DNA from: Bacillota bacterium
GTDB taxonomy: Bacteria > Bacillota > Clostridia > Christensenellales > Borkfalkiaceae
Direction: 5' to 3'
Length of the DNA stretch: 5,264 bases
NCBI GenBank assembly: GCA_003343765.1
Contig: QAKO01000041.1
Coordinates: 1 to 5,264, forward strand
Shown here: in pieces, positions 1-5,264 of the stretch
Position numbering within the stretch: the first letter of the stretch is position 1
How the letters are laid out: each line of letters opens with the position of its first letter
The notes under the pieces: generated by a model
The model's database searches: none
The model's input: the letters and a program-made list of their open reading frames with translations, nothing else
Told to the model about the DNA's origin: nothing
Program-made: the position numbers and the translations under genes

Positions 1-155
1 AACAAAACTGATTTTCAATATTCTACAAATTGCCGCATTCTTGTACGGCACGGAAAGCATTCCGAAAATGAAACATTCCCATCCGAAAAATCAGCGGATA
101 AAGCAAAAATTCAAGAAAGTTCTTTTGACCGATGCAACATTGAAGTCTTTAAATC

Positions 156-172
156 AGTCAAAGAATTTGACT
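156..172 (-). terminator. Possible weak 3' hairpin after the bile salt hydrolase gene
   Basis: A perfect 7-bp inverted repeat (AGTCAAA at 156-162, TTTGACT at 166-172) with a 3-nt loop lies 4 nt beyond the hydrolase stop codon. The stem is AT-rich and no proper U-tract follows it on the minus strand, so it is at best a weak terminator or a 3'-end stabilising hairpin. The T-run at 175-178 follows it only in the plus direction. Confidence 0.3.
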
Positions 173-176
173 TGTT

Positions 177-1160
177 TTACTCACCGCTGTTCGCTCTTTG
201 AAATAAGATGTCTTCCCCTTTGGGAAAAGGAAAACAAAGAGGCTTTTCCCCGTCCAAGTTTTCCCGAGACATATCCACGGCATGGATTCGATGATTGGTA
301 TAAACCTTATAATAATAAATACCTCTCGAGGCGTCCATACAACAGGAATATGTCGTGGTATCCAATCTTCCCTCGCGCGTGCGGACACTTCCGCGCACCA
401 TTTCCACGCCGCTCAATATATGAAAAATCTGGGACAGACTGTCATCCGATACATCCGAATTGTGCAGCAGAAAAGCCGCCCGCACAAACCTTGACGACGA
501 TGAGGCATCCCCCGGCAAACCGATCCCGCCCATTCCTTGCGAATTCGGCGCAAGCTGTAATCCTTTTGCCATTGTGTTTTCGGGATAATCTGCCTTCAGA
601 TTCAGAAAATCCTTCAGTCTTTCCGTGTGATACGGAAAAGGCGGATTGTTGGTCAGAACTTTTACAGGATTTTTATATATCTGCAATCCGCCGCACATCG
701 GTTCGGCAACCAGACAATCCCTTTCATCCGCAACCATCCAATGCAGCGGCGCAAGGGGCAGATTCTCCCGAAACGGTACCGCAACTACACAGACCTTTTT
801 CAGCAATATCTCCGCCTGCAATACCGTTTCGCAACGCTCTAAAATATACGGGATCAGTTCGTACGGAGCAAGCTCGATCTCTCCGTTTTTTCCGCTCGGA
901 AAATAATATGCATTTCCGGGAAAATTCAAAGACGCCATACACAGCCCTTTTTCATTGCAGGCTTCCGCATACAGCGGAACGCCGTTTTCCACTGCCGCCA
1001 TGCCCACCATCGCATAAGCCTTTTCACACCTTTCGGCTCGCTTATATTCCTGGCGGAATCCGCGCGGACGCAGAACAACTCTTTCCCCGAACGAGTATTC
1101 GATATCCATATTCCTTCCGAACAGCAAACCATTCCCCTGCATCGCTATACAAGTACACAT
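177..1160 (-). CDS. Choloylglycine hydrolase family protein, probable conjugated bile salt hydrolase
   Basis: Probable bile salt hydrolase, an Ntn-hydrolase that cleaves the amide bond of glycine- or taurine-conjugated bile acids, normally in the cytoplasm. The 327-residue product matches the usual family length of about 315-330. It begins Met-Cys, so Cys2 becomes the N-terminal nucleophile after Met removal. Comparing from memory with the Clostridium perfringens enzyme, the active-site set is present: Cys2, Arg16, Asp19 (in GRNMDIEYSF), Asn79 (LNFP), Asn171 (VLTNNP) and Arg224 (SSRFVRAAF). Asn79 sits where penicillin V acylases carry Tyr, which favours bile salts over penicillin V. The C-terminal block (IYYYKVYTN, VDMSRENLDG) is also typical, so the gene looks intact. 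The start is supported by AAGGGGG at 1169-1175, 8 nt upstream. No convincing promoter is visible in 1161-1305, so it may depend on read-through from the lipid kinase gene upstream. A related amidase or acyltransferase specificity cannot be excluded. Confidence 0.93.
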   Translation of the reverse strand: MCTCIAMQGNGLLFGRNMDIEYSFGERVVLRPRGFRQEYKRAERCEKAYAMVGMAAVENGVPLYAEACNEKGLCMASLNFPGNAYYFPSGKNGEIELAPYELIPYILERCETVLQAEILLKKVCVVAVPFRENLPLAPLHWMVADERDCLVAEPMCGGLQIYKNPVKVLTNNPPFPYHTERLKDFLNLKADYPENTMAKGLQLAPNSQGMGGIGLPGDASSSSRFVRAAFLLHNSDVSDDSLSQIFHILSGVEMVRGSVRTREGRLDTTTYSCCMDASRGIYYYKVYTNHRIHAVDMSRENLDGEKPLCFPFPKGEDILFQRANSGE

Positions 1161-1297
1161 TTTTGTTTCCCCCTTCTATACTTTCTGCAAATATTTCTTT
1201 TTTAAACTCCCGCCGCAAAAAAACAGGCGCACACACATTCGGATACATCGGCAGAAATCATATTTGCACGCCCGTTCTTTCTGCCCGTCGCTCTGAC

Positions 1298-1337
1298 ATA
1301 AAACAATGCCGCATTCCGTTCTTCGGCAGTGCGGCAT
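1298..1337 (-). terminator. Rho-independent terminator after the lipid kinase gene
   Basis: On the minus strand the kinase stop codon (1344-1346) is followed 6 nt later by an 8-bp perfect stem (ATGCCGCA at 1306-1313 pairing with TGCGGCAT at 1330-1337). An inner CCG/CGG pairing (1316-1318 with 1324-1326) lies inside it. The stem is followed in the minus direction by TTGTTTTATG, a short imperfect U-tract. The position fits the end of the kinase transcript. Some read-through into the hydrolase gene is plausible, because no strong promoter is seen in between. Confidence 0.7.
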
Positions 1338-1343
1338 CTCCCT

Positions 1344-2255
1344 TTAAAAATTTTTCTTGCCTTTCGGCACGATCATATTCACTCTCCGCGGCAAGACATC
1401 GACGGTAACTTTTCCCGATATACCTTTCTCTCCGTCAAAATTCCAGACAACGCCGTCGTCCGCTTCCACCTCGAAATGTGAACCTTCGATCCGCACGATC
1501 TGCTTTTCTTTGACATGGTACCCGAACAAAAACAGATTCGCCAAAGCAAAAAATGCCCGTATCTTGTGAAAAAAATTCGGACGCCTTCTCTGACGAATGA
1601 TTGCCGCTTCTATGATTCCGTCCGTCATGCTCGCACGGCGGTTCAGCCCGATCCCTGCAACATATTTCCCGTTCATAAATACGACAAAAACACTGTCCGT
1701 TTCCGTCTGTGATTTGCCGTCCGTCAGCTTTACATCGAAAACATCAAAATTCAGATTCTTGCGAATCCCTTCGATCCCGTACGCAAGACGCCCGATCAGC
1801 TTTTTCTGCGCCTGCGGCGTCGTATATGTCGCGCTCGTAAACGCTCCCGCCGCCACTATATACATGGCATAACGATCGTTTATCTTCATGCAGTCCAGTA
1901 AAACATTTTTGCCCGTCAGAATCACTTTCAACGCACCGCGCACACTCTTGGGAATCCCAAGAGAATGCGCCACATCGTTTACCGTACCGCCCGGTATATA
2001 ACCGATCTCCGGAGCCGCACCCGCTTCGCAAAGCCCCTGCACCGCTTCGTTAAACGATCCGTCGCCGCCCGAAAATATGATCGCATCATACTTGGCGGCA
2101 TTCTCGCGCACCACGCGCGTCATATCTCCGGCACAGGAAGTGGCGTGCGAATCCACACTTTCATACTTCTCTCCCAACCTGCGCAATATATACTCCAATC
2201 TCTTGCGTATCCTGCCCTTTCCGCTGACCGGATTGTAAATAAACAAACAACGCAT
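1344..2255 (-). CDS. Diacylglycerol kinase family lipid kinase (DgkB/YegS/BmrU type)
   Basis: Soluble or membrane-peripheral lipid kinase, expected to phosphorylate diacylglycerol or a related lipid with ATP and so return it to phosphatidic acid and phospholipid synthesis. The 303-residue product carries the whole family signature in order: N-terminal IYNPVSGKG (6-14), nucleotide-binding GGDGSFNEAVQGL (63-75), IPGGTVNDVAHSLGIP (87-102), an LD at 120-121, MTDGIIEAAII (210-220) and FDGEKG (273-278), which includes the Asp/Glu normally linked to catalysis and Mg2+. The length is normal and no frameshift is seen. The start is fixed because an in-frame TAA lies 6-9 nt upstream. The purine-rich AGAGAGGG is 12 nt from the ATG, which is long, while GCAGGG abuts it, so initiation may be modest. 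A well-formed promoter lies at 2289-2317. The natural substrate is not determinable here; sphingoid or undecaprenol-like lipids are alternatives within the superfamily. Confidence 0.93.
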   Translation of the reverse strand: MRCLFIYNPVSGKGRIRKRLEYILRRLGEKYESVDSHATSCAGDMTRVVRENAAKYDAIIFSGGDGSFNEAVQGLCEAGAAPEIGYIPGGTVNDVAHSLGIPKSVRGALKVILTGKNVLLDCMKINDRYAMYIVAAGAFTSATYTTPQAQKKLIGRLAYGIEGIRKNLNFDVFDVKLTDGKSQTETDSVFVVFMNGKYVAGIGLNRRASMTDGIIEAAIIRQRRRPNFFHKIRAFFALANLFLFGYHVKEKQIVRIEGSHFEVEADDGVVWNFDGEKGISGKVTVDVLPRRVNMIVPKGKKNF

Positions 2256-2288
2256 CCCTGCTTAGCACCCTCTCTCTTTCTTCTTTCT

Positions 2289-2317
2289 ATTATAACGCAA
2301 TTCCGCCCGTTTTGCAA
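2289..2317 (-). promoter_or_regulatory. Sigma-70/SigA promoter of the lipid kinase gene
   Basis: Read on the minus strand, TTGCAA (2312-2317) and a perfect TATAAT (2289-2294) are separated by exactly 17 nt. An A-tract (complement of the T/A run at 2330-2342) lies upstream of the -35 and could act as an UP-like element. The predicted start near 2282 leaves a leader of about 26 nt, purine-rich, before the ATG at 2255. Confidence 0.8.
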
Positions 2318-2345
2318 TCGACATCTGTCTTTTTTTTAAAAATAC

Positions 2346-2374
2346 TTCCTTTTCTGCTTTTTTTACGTTATAAT
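2346..2374 (+). promoter_or_regulatory. Probable promoter of the DUF6062-like gene
   Basis: A perfect TATAAT lies at 2369-2374. The -35 region at the correct 17-nt distance (TTCCTT, 2346-2351) is poor, so the promoter may be weak or need an activator. The predicted start near 2381 gives a leader of roughly 45 nt. The ATG at 2373-2375 overlaps the -10 and therefore cannot be the translation start of a transcript made here. The promoter is divergent from the kinase promoter, with the two -10 elements about 75 bp apart. Confidence 0.6.
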
Positions 2375-2412
2375 GTATCTGTACGCAGTCGTTTCTGCAA
2401 ACCATTTTAACG

Positions 2413-2420
2413 AAAGGCGG
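2413..2420 (+). promoter_or_regulatory. Ribosome binding site deciding the DUF6062-like start
   Basis: AAAGGCGG lies 6 nt before the ATG at 2427. It selects this start over the in-frame ATG at 2373, which lacks such a site and overlaps the promoter. Confidence 0.75.
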
Positions 2421-2426
2421 TATCTT

Positions 2427-3104
2427 ATGAATTATCACATCGGAAATATGCTCATTTACCAGGAATTTGTCAGCGGGAACGATTGTCCGCTCTGCAGGAT
2501 CCGTTCCATTCTCGAAAAGCGGCTCGTAGAACAATATCTCAATGAATCTGTCATGGAGGACTTCCAGCGCCGCATGGTCAACGAACGCGGTTTCTGTCTG
2601 CACCACACCGAAATGATGCATGCGCGCCAAAATAAACTTTCCTTAGCCCTCCAACACATCACCCGCCTGACAACGCTAAAGGGTCAGCTCGAAATCACTG
2701 CAGACTCCAAAAAAGCAAAAACTATGGGCGATTTCTTTATACATTCCCACGACACCTGCGTCATCTGCGATAACGTCGAGGTCAATATGATCCGCTACTA
2801 TAAAACTGTGGCGGAAATGTTCTTCGCCGAAAAAAAATTCAAGGAAATTTTGCTGTCTGTCGACGGATTCTGTCTCGAACACTTCGGAAGTCTGCTCCGC
2901 TATGCCGACTTTGCAAGATCCCGTAAAAAAGATTATATCTACTCCCTTACAAAATTAGAAAAAGAATCCATCGAAAAACTTCTCGTCGACCTCAACCGCT
3001 TCGCCGCAAAACACGACTACCGCAACGCGGATATGCCCTGGAACGGCGCCGATAAAGCTCTCGCCCGCTCTATCATAAAACTCCATGGAGAACAATCCAA
3101 ATAG
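2427..3104 (+). CDS. DUF6062-like protein with two Cys-x2-Cys / Cys-x2-His modules
   Basis: Function unknown. The 225-residue product has no signal peptide or membrane segment, so it is probably cytoplasmic. It contains two similar modules: CPLC (20-23) followed by GFCLHH with Cys57/His60, and CVIC (111-114) followed by GFCLEHF with Cys149/His152. The Cys-pair to Cys-x2-His gaps are nearly equal (33 and 34 residues), suggesting an internal duplication and one possible CCCH-type metal site per half. Other landmarks are NESVMEDFQRRMVNERGFC (39-57), a helical Leu/Lys-rich stretch (172-191) and a C-terminal KHDYRNADMPW (195-205). The overall pattern matches what I recall of DUF6062 proteins in Clostridia; a profile search would settle it. 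The start at 2427 is preferred for its ribosome site, and the longer form from 2373 would add 18 residues. No terminator is visible before the tetR promoter, so read-through is possible. A redox or thiol role is equally compatible with the cysteines. Confidence 0.88.
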   Translation: MNYHIGNMLIYQEFVSGNDCPLCRIRSILEKRLVEQYLNESVMEDFQRRMVNERGFCLHHTEMMHARQNKLSLALQHITRLTTLKGQLEITADSKKAKTMGDFFIHSHDTCVICDNVEVNMIRYYKTVAEMFFAEKKFKEILLSVDGFCLEHFGSLLRYADFARSRKKDYIYSLTKLEKESIEKLLVDLNRFAAKHDYRNADMPWNGADKALARSIIKLHGEQSK

Positions 3105-3117
3105 ATTTTATTCGTTG

Positions 3118-3141
3118 TTTACTCGACATATGTCGTATAAA
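3118..3141 (+). promoter_or_regulatory. Palindromic operator candidate upstream of the tetR-like gene
   Basis: A perfect 12-bp palindrome, CGACATATGTCG, lies at 3124-3135. It sits in a longer imperfect palindrome (3118-3141) whose outer arms TTTA and TAAA also pair, giving 10 of 12 matched positions. Its edge is 13 bp upstream of the -35 box. TetR-family dimers bind palindromes of this general size near their own promoters, so this is a good candidate for autoregulation. No U-tract follows, so it is unlikely to be a terminator for the preceding gene. Binding by the adjacent regulator is inferred only. Confidence 0.5.
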
Positions 3142-3154
3142 ATTTATCAAACCA

Positions 3155-3183
3155 TTGACATACTTTGGAAAATAGAGTATAAT
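3155..3183 (+). promoter_or_regulatory. Perfect consensus SigA/sigma-70 promoter of the tetR-glycosyltransferase operon
   Basis: TTGACA (3155-3160) and TATAAT (3178-3183) both match consensus exactly and are separated by the ideal 17 nt. The predicted transcription start near 3190 leaves a leader of about 40 nt before the ATG at 3230. Such a strong promoter is typically held down by a repressor, in keeping with the TetR-type gene it drives. The ATG at 3182 lies inside the -10 region and is not a start codon for this transcript. Confidence 0.9.
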
Positions 3184-3211
3184 GAAAACAGTTGACGGCC
3201 TCGACGTTGAC

Positions 3212-3218
3212 AAAGGAG
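3212..3218 (+). promoter_or_regulatory. Ribosome binding site of the tetR-like gene
   Basis: AAAGGAG is a strong Shine-Dalgarno sequence 11 nt before the ATG at 3230. The in-frame GTG at 3218 overlaps the motif and so is too close to use it. Confidence 0.7.
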
Positions 3219-3229
3219 TGGGCGGAAAA

Positions 3230-3817
3230 ATGAATAAGAAAGATAAGCGCAGCCGTAAAACAGTCAGCGCCATTCAAAGCACTCTGTTAGAATTACTCTG
3301 CACAAAAAGAGTCCAGGAAATTAAAATCGTGGATCTGTGCACGGCGGCAGACATCAATCGTACGACTTTTTACCTGCACTTTTCCGGAATAGCCGACGTC
3401 CTCGAAGAACTGCGGAGCGAGATCACCGAACGCATTTTTGAAAATATCGATGAAATTGCTGATTTCAATAAACCGAAAAACCCTATGCCGTTTTTAAACG
3501 TCTGTACTGACGTATTGGAATCTTATCCGCATTTCACCGATTTTGTGCGTATGTCTCAGGATGCGGATATCTTTCTTTCCAAATTGAAAAAACAGTTTTC
3601 TCAATCCATCTGCAAGCACTACCTGGAAACCTGCGGTTCTTGCATGGAAAATGCTGTGTATGTATTCCGTTTTCTCACTTCGGGAGTCCTTGACACCTAT
3701 ACAGAATGGCTGCAAAGCGACCGCTCTGTATCTTTTGATACCATTTTAAGTCAATGCGCTCCGATCGTCGCCGCCGGTCAGGAAATTTTAGCCAAAAACA
3801 CCACCGAAAGTATGTAA
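3230..3817 (+). CDS. TetR/AcrR family transcriptional regulator
   Basis: DNA-binding regulator, probably a dimeric repressor. The 195-residue product has a basic N-terminus (KKDKRSRKTV) and a TetR-type helix-turn-helix at about residues 33-52, ending in the family signature DINRTTFYLHF (41-51). The remainder is a helical ligand or effector domain, with FLTSGVLDTYTEWL (148-161) resembling the C-terminal domain found in DhaS-like TetR regulators of Firmicutes. Five or more cysteines lie in this domain (for example 92, 128, 135, 138), with no clear metal motif. The start at 3230 follows a strong ribosome site; an upstream in-frame ATG at 3182 falls in the -10 box and is rejected. The gene lies 30 bp before a glycosyltransferase and shares its strong promoter, so the glycosyltransferase is the likeliest regulated target besides the gene itself. 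The effector is unknown. Confidence 0.92.
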   Translation: MNKKDKRSRKTVSAIQSTLLELLCTKRVQEIKIVDLCTAADINRTTFYLHFSGIADVLEELRSEITERIFENIDEIADFNKPKNPMPFLNVCTDVLESYPHFTDFVRMSQDADIFLSKLKKQFSQSICKHYLETCGSCMENAVYVFRFLTSGVLDTYTEWLQSDRSVSFDTILSQCAPIVAAGQEILAKNTTESM

Positions 3818-3847
3818 CGGCATAAATTTTAATATGGAGAACTCAGA

Positions 3848-4990
3848 ATGCATATTGCCGTCATTGCCGACGTTCTCGGCGAAGAAAACAACGGAACCTC
3901 AATTACCGTAAAAAGACTTATAACAAACTTGAAAAAACGCGGACACGAAGTGCTTGTCGTGGCACCCGGAAATCCCGACGAAAAGGATTATTATCCCGTC
4001 GATAAAATCGATTTCAAGATCTTTAACGATTATGTCGCCAAAAACGGAGTCGTTCTCGCAAAACCAAACGAAGATCTTCTCCGTTCCGTGATCGAAAAAT
4101 CCGACGTCGTACACGCCCTCATGCCCTTCCCGCTCGGACGTTCCGCCGTGCGCATCTGCAATGAAATGCATAAGCCGCTCACCACTGCCTTCCACGTCCA
4201 GCCTGAAAATGTAAGCAGCCATTTCGGATTACAGAAAAGCAAACCAGTCAATTCTTATATCTATAAAAATTTTTTCAACGGCTTTTACCGCTTTTCCGAT
4301 TACATTCATTGTCCCACCGAATTCATTGCCGATCAGCTGCGCCGCCATGGCTACACGCAGGATCTCAGGATCATTTCCAACGGCGTTGATCCGGCTTTCG
4401 TACCCGGAAACGATCCTAAACCGGATGAATATGCCGATAAGTTCTGCATTTTGTCCACAGGCAGGCTCGTCAAGGAAAAATGCCAGAGCGAACTTCTCAA
4501 AGCGGCAGCCCTATCCAAATATGCGGACAAGCTTCAGATCTTTCTCGCCGGCGACGGACCTCAGGAAAAACGCTTGCAAAAACTCGGAAGCAAACTGCCG
4601 AATCCGCCTGTCATATCTTTCATGAAAAAAGAGGAACTCATCCGCACGATCCACTTCTGCGATCTCTATGTACATTGCGCTTACGCGGAAATCGAATCCA
4701 TCGCCTGCGTGGAAGCAATTACCTGCGGCCTCGTCCCGATCATTGCTGACAGTAAAAAATCCGCCGCAAAATATTTTGCGCGCAACGAAAGCAATCTTTA
4801 TCGGGCGGCAAATCCCGAAGATCTCGCCAGAAAAATCGATTATATGATCGAACACCCCGAGGTGCGGCAGACCCAGCGCGAACAGTATATCCGTTATGCC
4901 GAAAAATTCCAGATCGATAAATGCATCGACAAAATGGAAGAAATGTTCGAAGACGCCGTTGCAGGCCGCCATAAGAAACAGATCGTTTAA
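3848..4990 (+). CDS. GT4-family glycosyltransferase (GT-B fold), possibly glycolipid-forming
   Basis: Glycosyltransferase expected to move a sugar from a nucleotide-sugar donor to an acceptor at the cytoplasmic face of the membrane. The 380-residue product shows a GT-B plan. The N-terminal acceptor domain starts MHIAVIADVLGEENNGTS with the usual glycine-containing loop (14-18) and carries TAFHVQPEN (113-121). The C-terminal donor domain has SNGVD (177-181), STGRLVKEK with Arg206/Lys211, AGDGP (234-238) and the GT4 E-x7-E motif Glu281 to Glu289 (EIESIACVE), followed by CGLVPIIA. The motifs are complete, so it should be active. Relatives include diacylglycerol glucosyltransferases, but the acceptor cannot be read from sequence and other envelope glycans are possible. 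No signal peptide or membrane segment is evident. A ribosome site TGGAGA (3835-3840) lies 7 nt before the start. It is probably co-transcribed with the tetR-like gene, 30 bp upstream, and ends at the terminator 5015-5038. Confidence 0.9.
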   Translation: MHIAVIADVLGEENNGTSITVKRLITNLKKRGHEVLVVAPGNPDEKDYYPVDKIDFKIFNDYVAKNGVVLAKPNEDLLRSVIEKSDVVHALMPFPLGRSAVRICNEMHKPLTTAFHVQPENVSSHFGLQKSKPVNSYIYKNFFNGFYRFSDYIHCPTEFIADQLRRHGYTQDLRIISNGVDPAFVPGNDPKPDEYADKFCILSTGRLVKEKCQSELLKAAALSKYADKLQIFLAGDGPQEKRLQKLGSKLPNPPVISFMKKEELIRTIHFCDLYVHCAYAEIESIACVEAITCGLVPIIADSKKSAAKYFARNESNLYRAANPEDLARKIDYMIEHPEVRQTQREQYIRYAEKFQIDKCIDKMEEMFEDAVAGRHKKQIV

Positions 4991-5014
4991 TCCTATGTAT
5001 AAAAACTGTTTAAA

Positions 5015-5038
5015 AAAAACGCCGCCCGCGGCGTTTTT
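5015..5038 (+). terminator. Strong, probably bidirectional, rho-independent terminator
   Basis: CGCCGC (5020-5025) pairs with GCGGCG (5028-5033), flanked by A5 on the left and T5 on the right that extend the stem. The U-run on the plus strand ends the tetR-glycosyltransferase operon 25 nt after the stop codon. The eight A residues at 5012-5019 give a U8 tract on the other strand, so the element could also stop minus-strand transcripts. In practice the tight central loop would open to about four bases. Confidence 0.88.
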
Positions 5039-5048
5039 ACAATTTACT

Positions 5049-5264
5049 ATGCCCAATCTTGGGAAACTCACCCTCGCAAAAGCCGCTTTCCTCTATATGC
5101 TCGGAGGTACCCTCGGTACTCTGTGGGAAGTCATTTTCAATGTGTTTTTCCAGATCGCAAACGGGTATACCGTTCAATTTATCTACTGCAGCGGAAGTCT
5201 GTTTACTACCTTTAACCCTGTCTATGGCTTCGGTACGCTCGTCATTGTAATATGTTTGCGGCGT
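5049..5264 (+). CDS. Partial membrane protein, CmpB-like putative ABC-transporter permease (5' part only)
   Basis: The first 72 codons of a gene that runs off the window; there is no stop. The product is hydrophobic, with a first membrane segment at about 8-35 (AFLYMLGGTLGTLWEVIF, with Trp26-Glu27). A later stretch, SLFTTFNPVYGFGTLVIV (50-67), resembles the conserved G-x-F-x-P-x-Y-G-x-G pattern of the ABC_trans_CmpB family of putative type IV ABC-transporter membrane proteins found in Firmicutes. The substrate is unknown and no ATPase partner is in view. The start is uncertain: the ATG at 5049 is only 10 nt after the terminator T-run and lacks a clear ribosome site. In-frame ATGs also occur at 4995, which would place the terminator inside the reading frame, and at 5097, inside the first membrane segment. 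A promoter is not obvious. Confidence 0.7.
   Translation, partial: MPNLGKLTLAKAAFLYMLGGTLGTLWEVIFNVFFQIANGYTVQFIYCSGSLFTTFNPVYGFGTLVIVICLRR

Noticed and set aside
1161..1305. A separate promoter for the bile salt hydrolase gene.
   Set aside because: TATGAT and AAATAT-like -10 candidates exist on the minus strand, but none has a matching -35 at 16-18 nt, so no call is made.
41..1408. A 455-codon open frame on the plus strand, antisense to the hydrolase gene and running into the kinase 3' end.
   Set aside because: It crosses the hydrolase gene, an intergenic terminator and part of the kinase gene. The translation is low-complexity and rich in Pro, Ser and Arg, with no recognisable domain. The opposite strand encodes two clear families. 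It also relies on a TTG start without a ribosome site.
2373..2426. An 18-residue N-terminal extension of the DUF6062-like protein from the ATG at 2373.
   Set aside because: That ATG overlaps the TATAAT box and has no ribosome site, whereas the ATG at 2427 has AAAGGCGG 6 nt upstream.
3118..3141. The palindrome as a terminator for the DUF6062-like gene.
   Set aside because: It has no U-tract after it, and an uninterrupted 12-bp DNA palindrome would leave no hairpin loop. A protein-binding site fits better.
3182..3229. A 16-residue N-terminal extension of the TetR-like protein from the ATG at 3182.
   Set aside because: The codon lies within the -10 box of a perfect promoter, and a strong ribosome site precedes the ATG at 3230.
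4511..5071. A 186-codon minus-strand open frame under the glycosyltransferase gene.
   Set aside because: It is antisense to a gene with complete GT4 motifs and spans the terminator hairpin. The sequence looks like the mirror of the coding frame, and no domain is recognisable.

Overview
This 5.26-kb window looks like chromosomal DNA from a Firmicute, most likely a gut-associated member of the Clostridia. The reasons are A/G-rich Shine-Dalgarno sites before most genes, canonical TTGACA/TATAAT-type promoters, short intergenic gaps, a bile-salt-hydrolase-like enzyme and a DUF6062-type protein, a family I know mainly from Clostridia. This placement is inference from gene content; no rRNA or other marker is present.

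Layout. Positions 1-176 are AT-rich and hold no gene I can support. Two genes lie on the minus strand: a choloylglycine-hydrolase family protein (bile salt hydrolase type, 1160 to 177) and, upstream of it, a diacylglycerol-kinase-type lipid kinase (2255 to 1344) with its own promoter and a hairpin terminator. A 171-bp divergent promoter region (2256-2426) separates these from the plus-strand genes. Those are a DUF6062-like protein with two Cys-x2-Cys / Cys-x2-His modules (2427-3104), a TetR/AcrR-type repressor (3230-3817) behind a perfect consensus promoter with a palindromic operator candidate, and a GT4 glycosyltransferase (3848-4990). The repressor and glycosyltransferase are 30 bp apart and very probably form one operon, closed by a strong GC hairpin terminator at 5015-5038. 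The window ends inside a membrane-protein gene resembling the CmpB putative ABC-transporter permease family (from 5049).

How it may fit together. The lipid kinase (diacylglycerol to phosphatidic acid), the GT4 enzyme (its relatives include diacylglycerol glucosyltransferases) and the bile salt hydrolase all touch lipid or envelope homeostasis and detergent stress. The TetR-type regulator probably controls itself and the glycosyltransferase. These links come from family knowledge and proximity and are not shown by the sequence. No mobile element, CRISPR array, tRNA or rRNA was seen. The most unusual items are the duplicated Cys/His modules of the DUF6062-like protein and the palindrome upstream of the tetR promoter.
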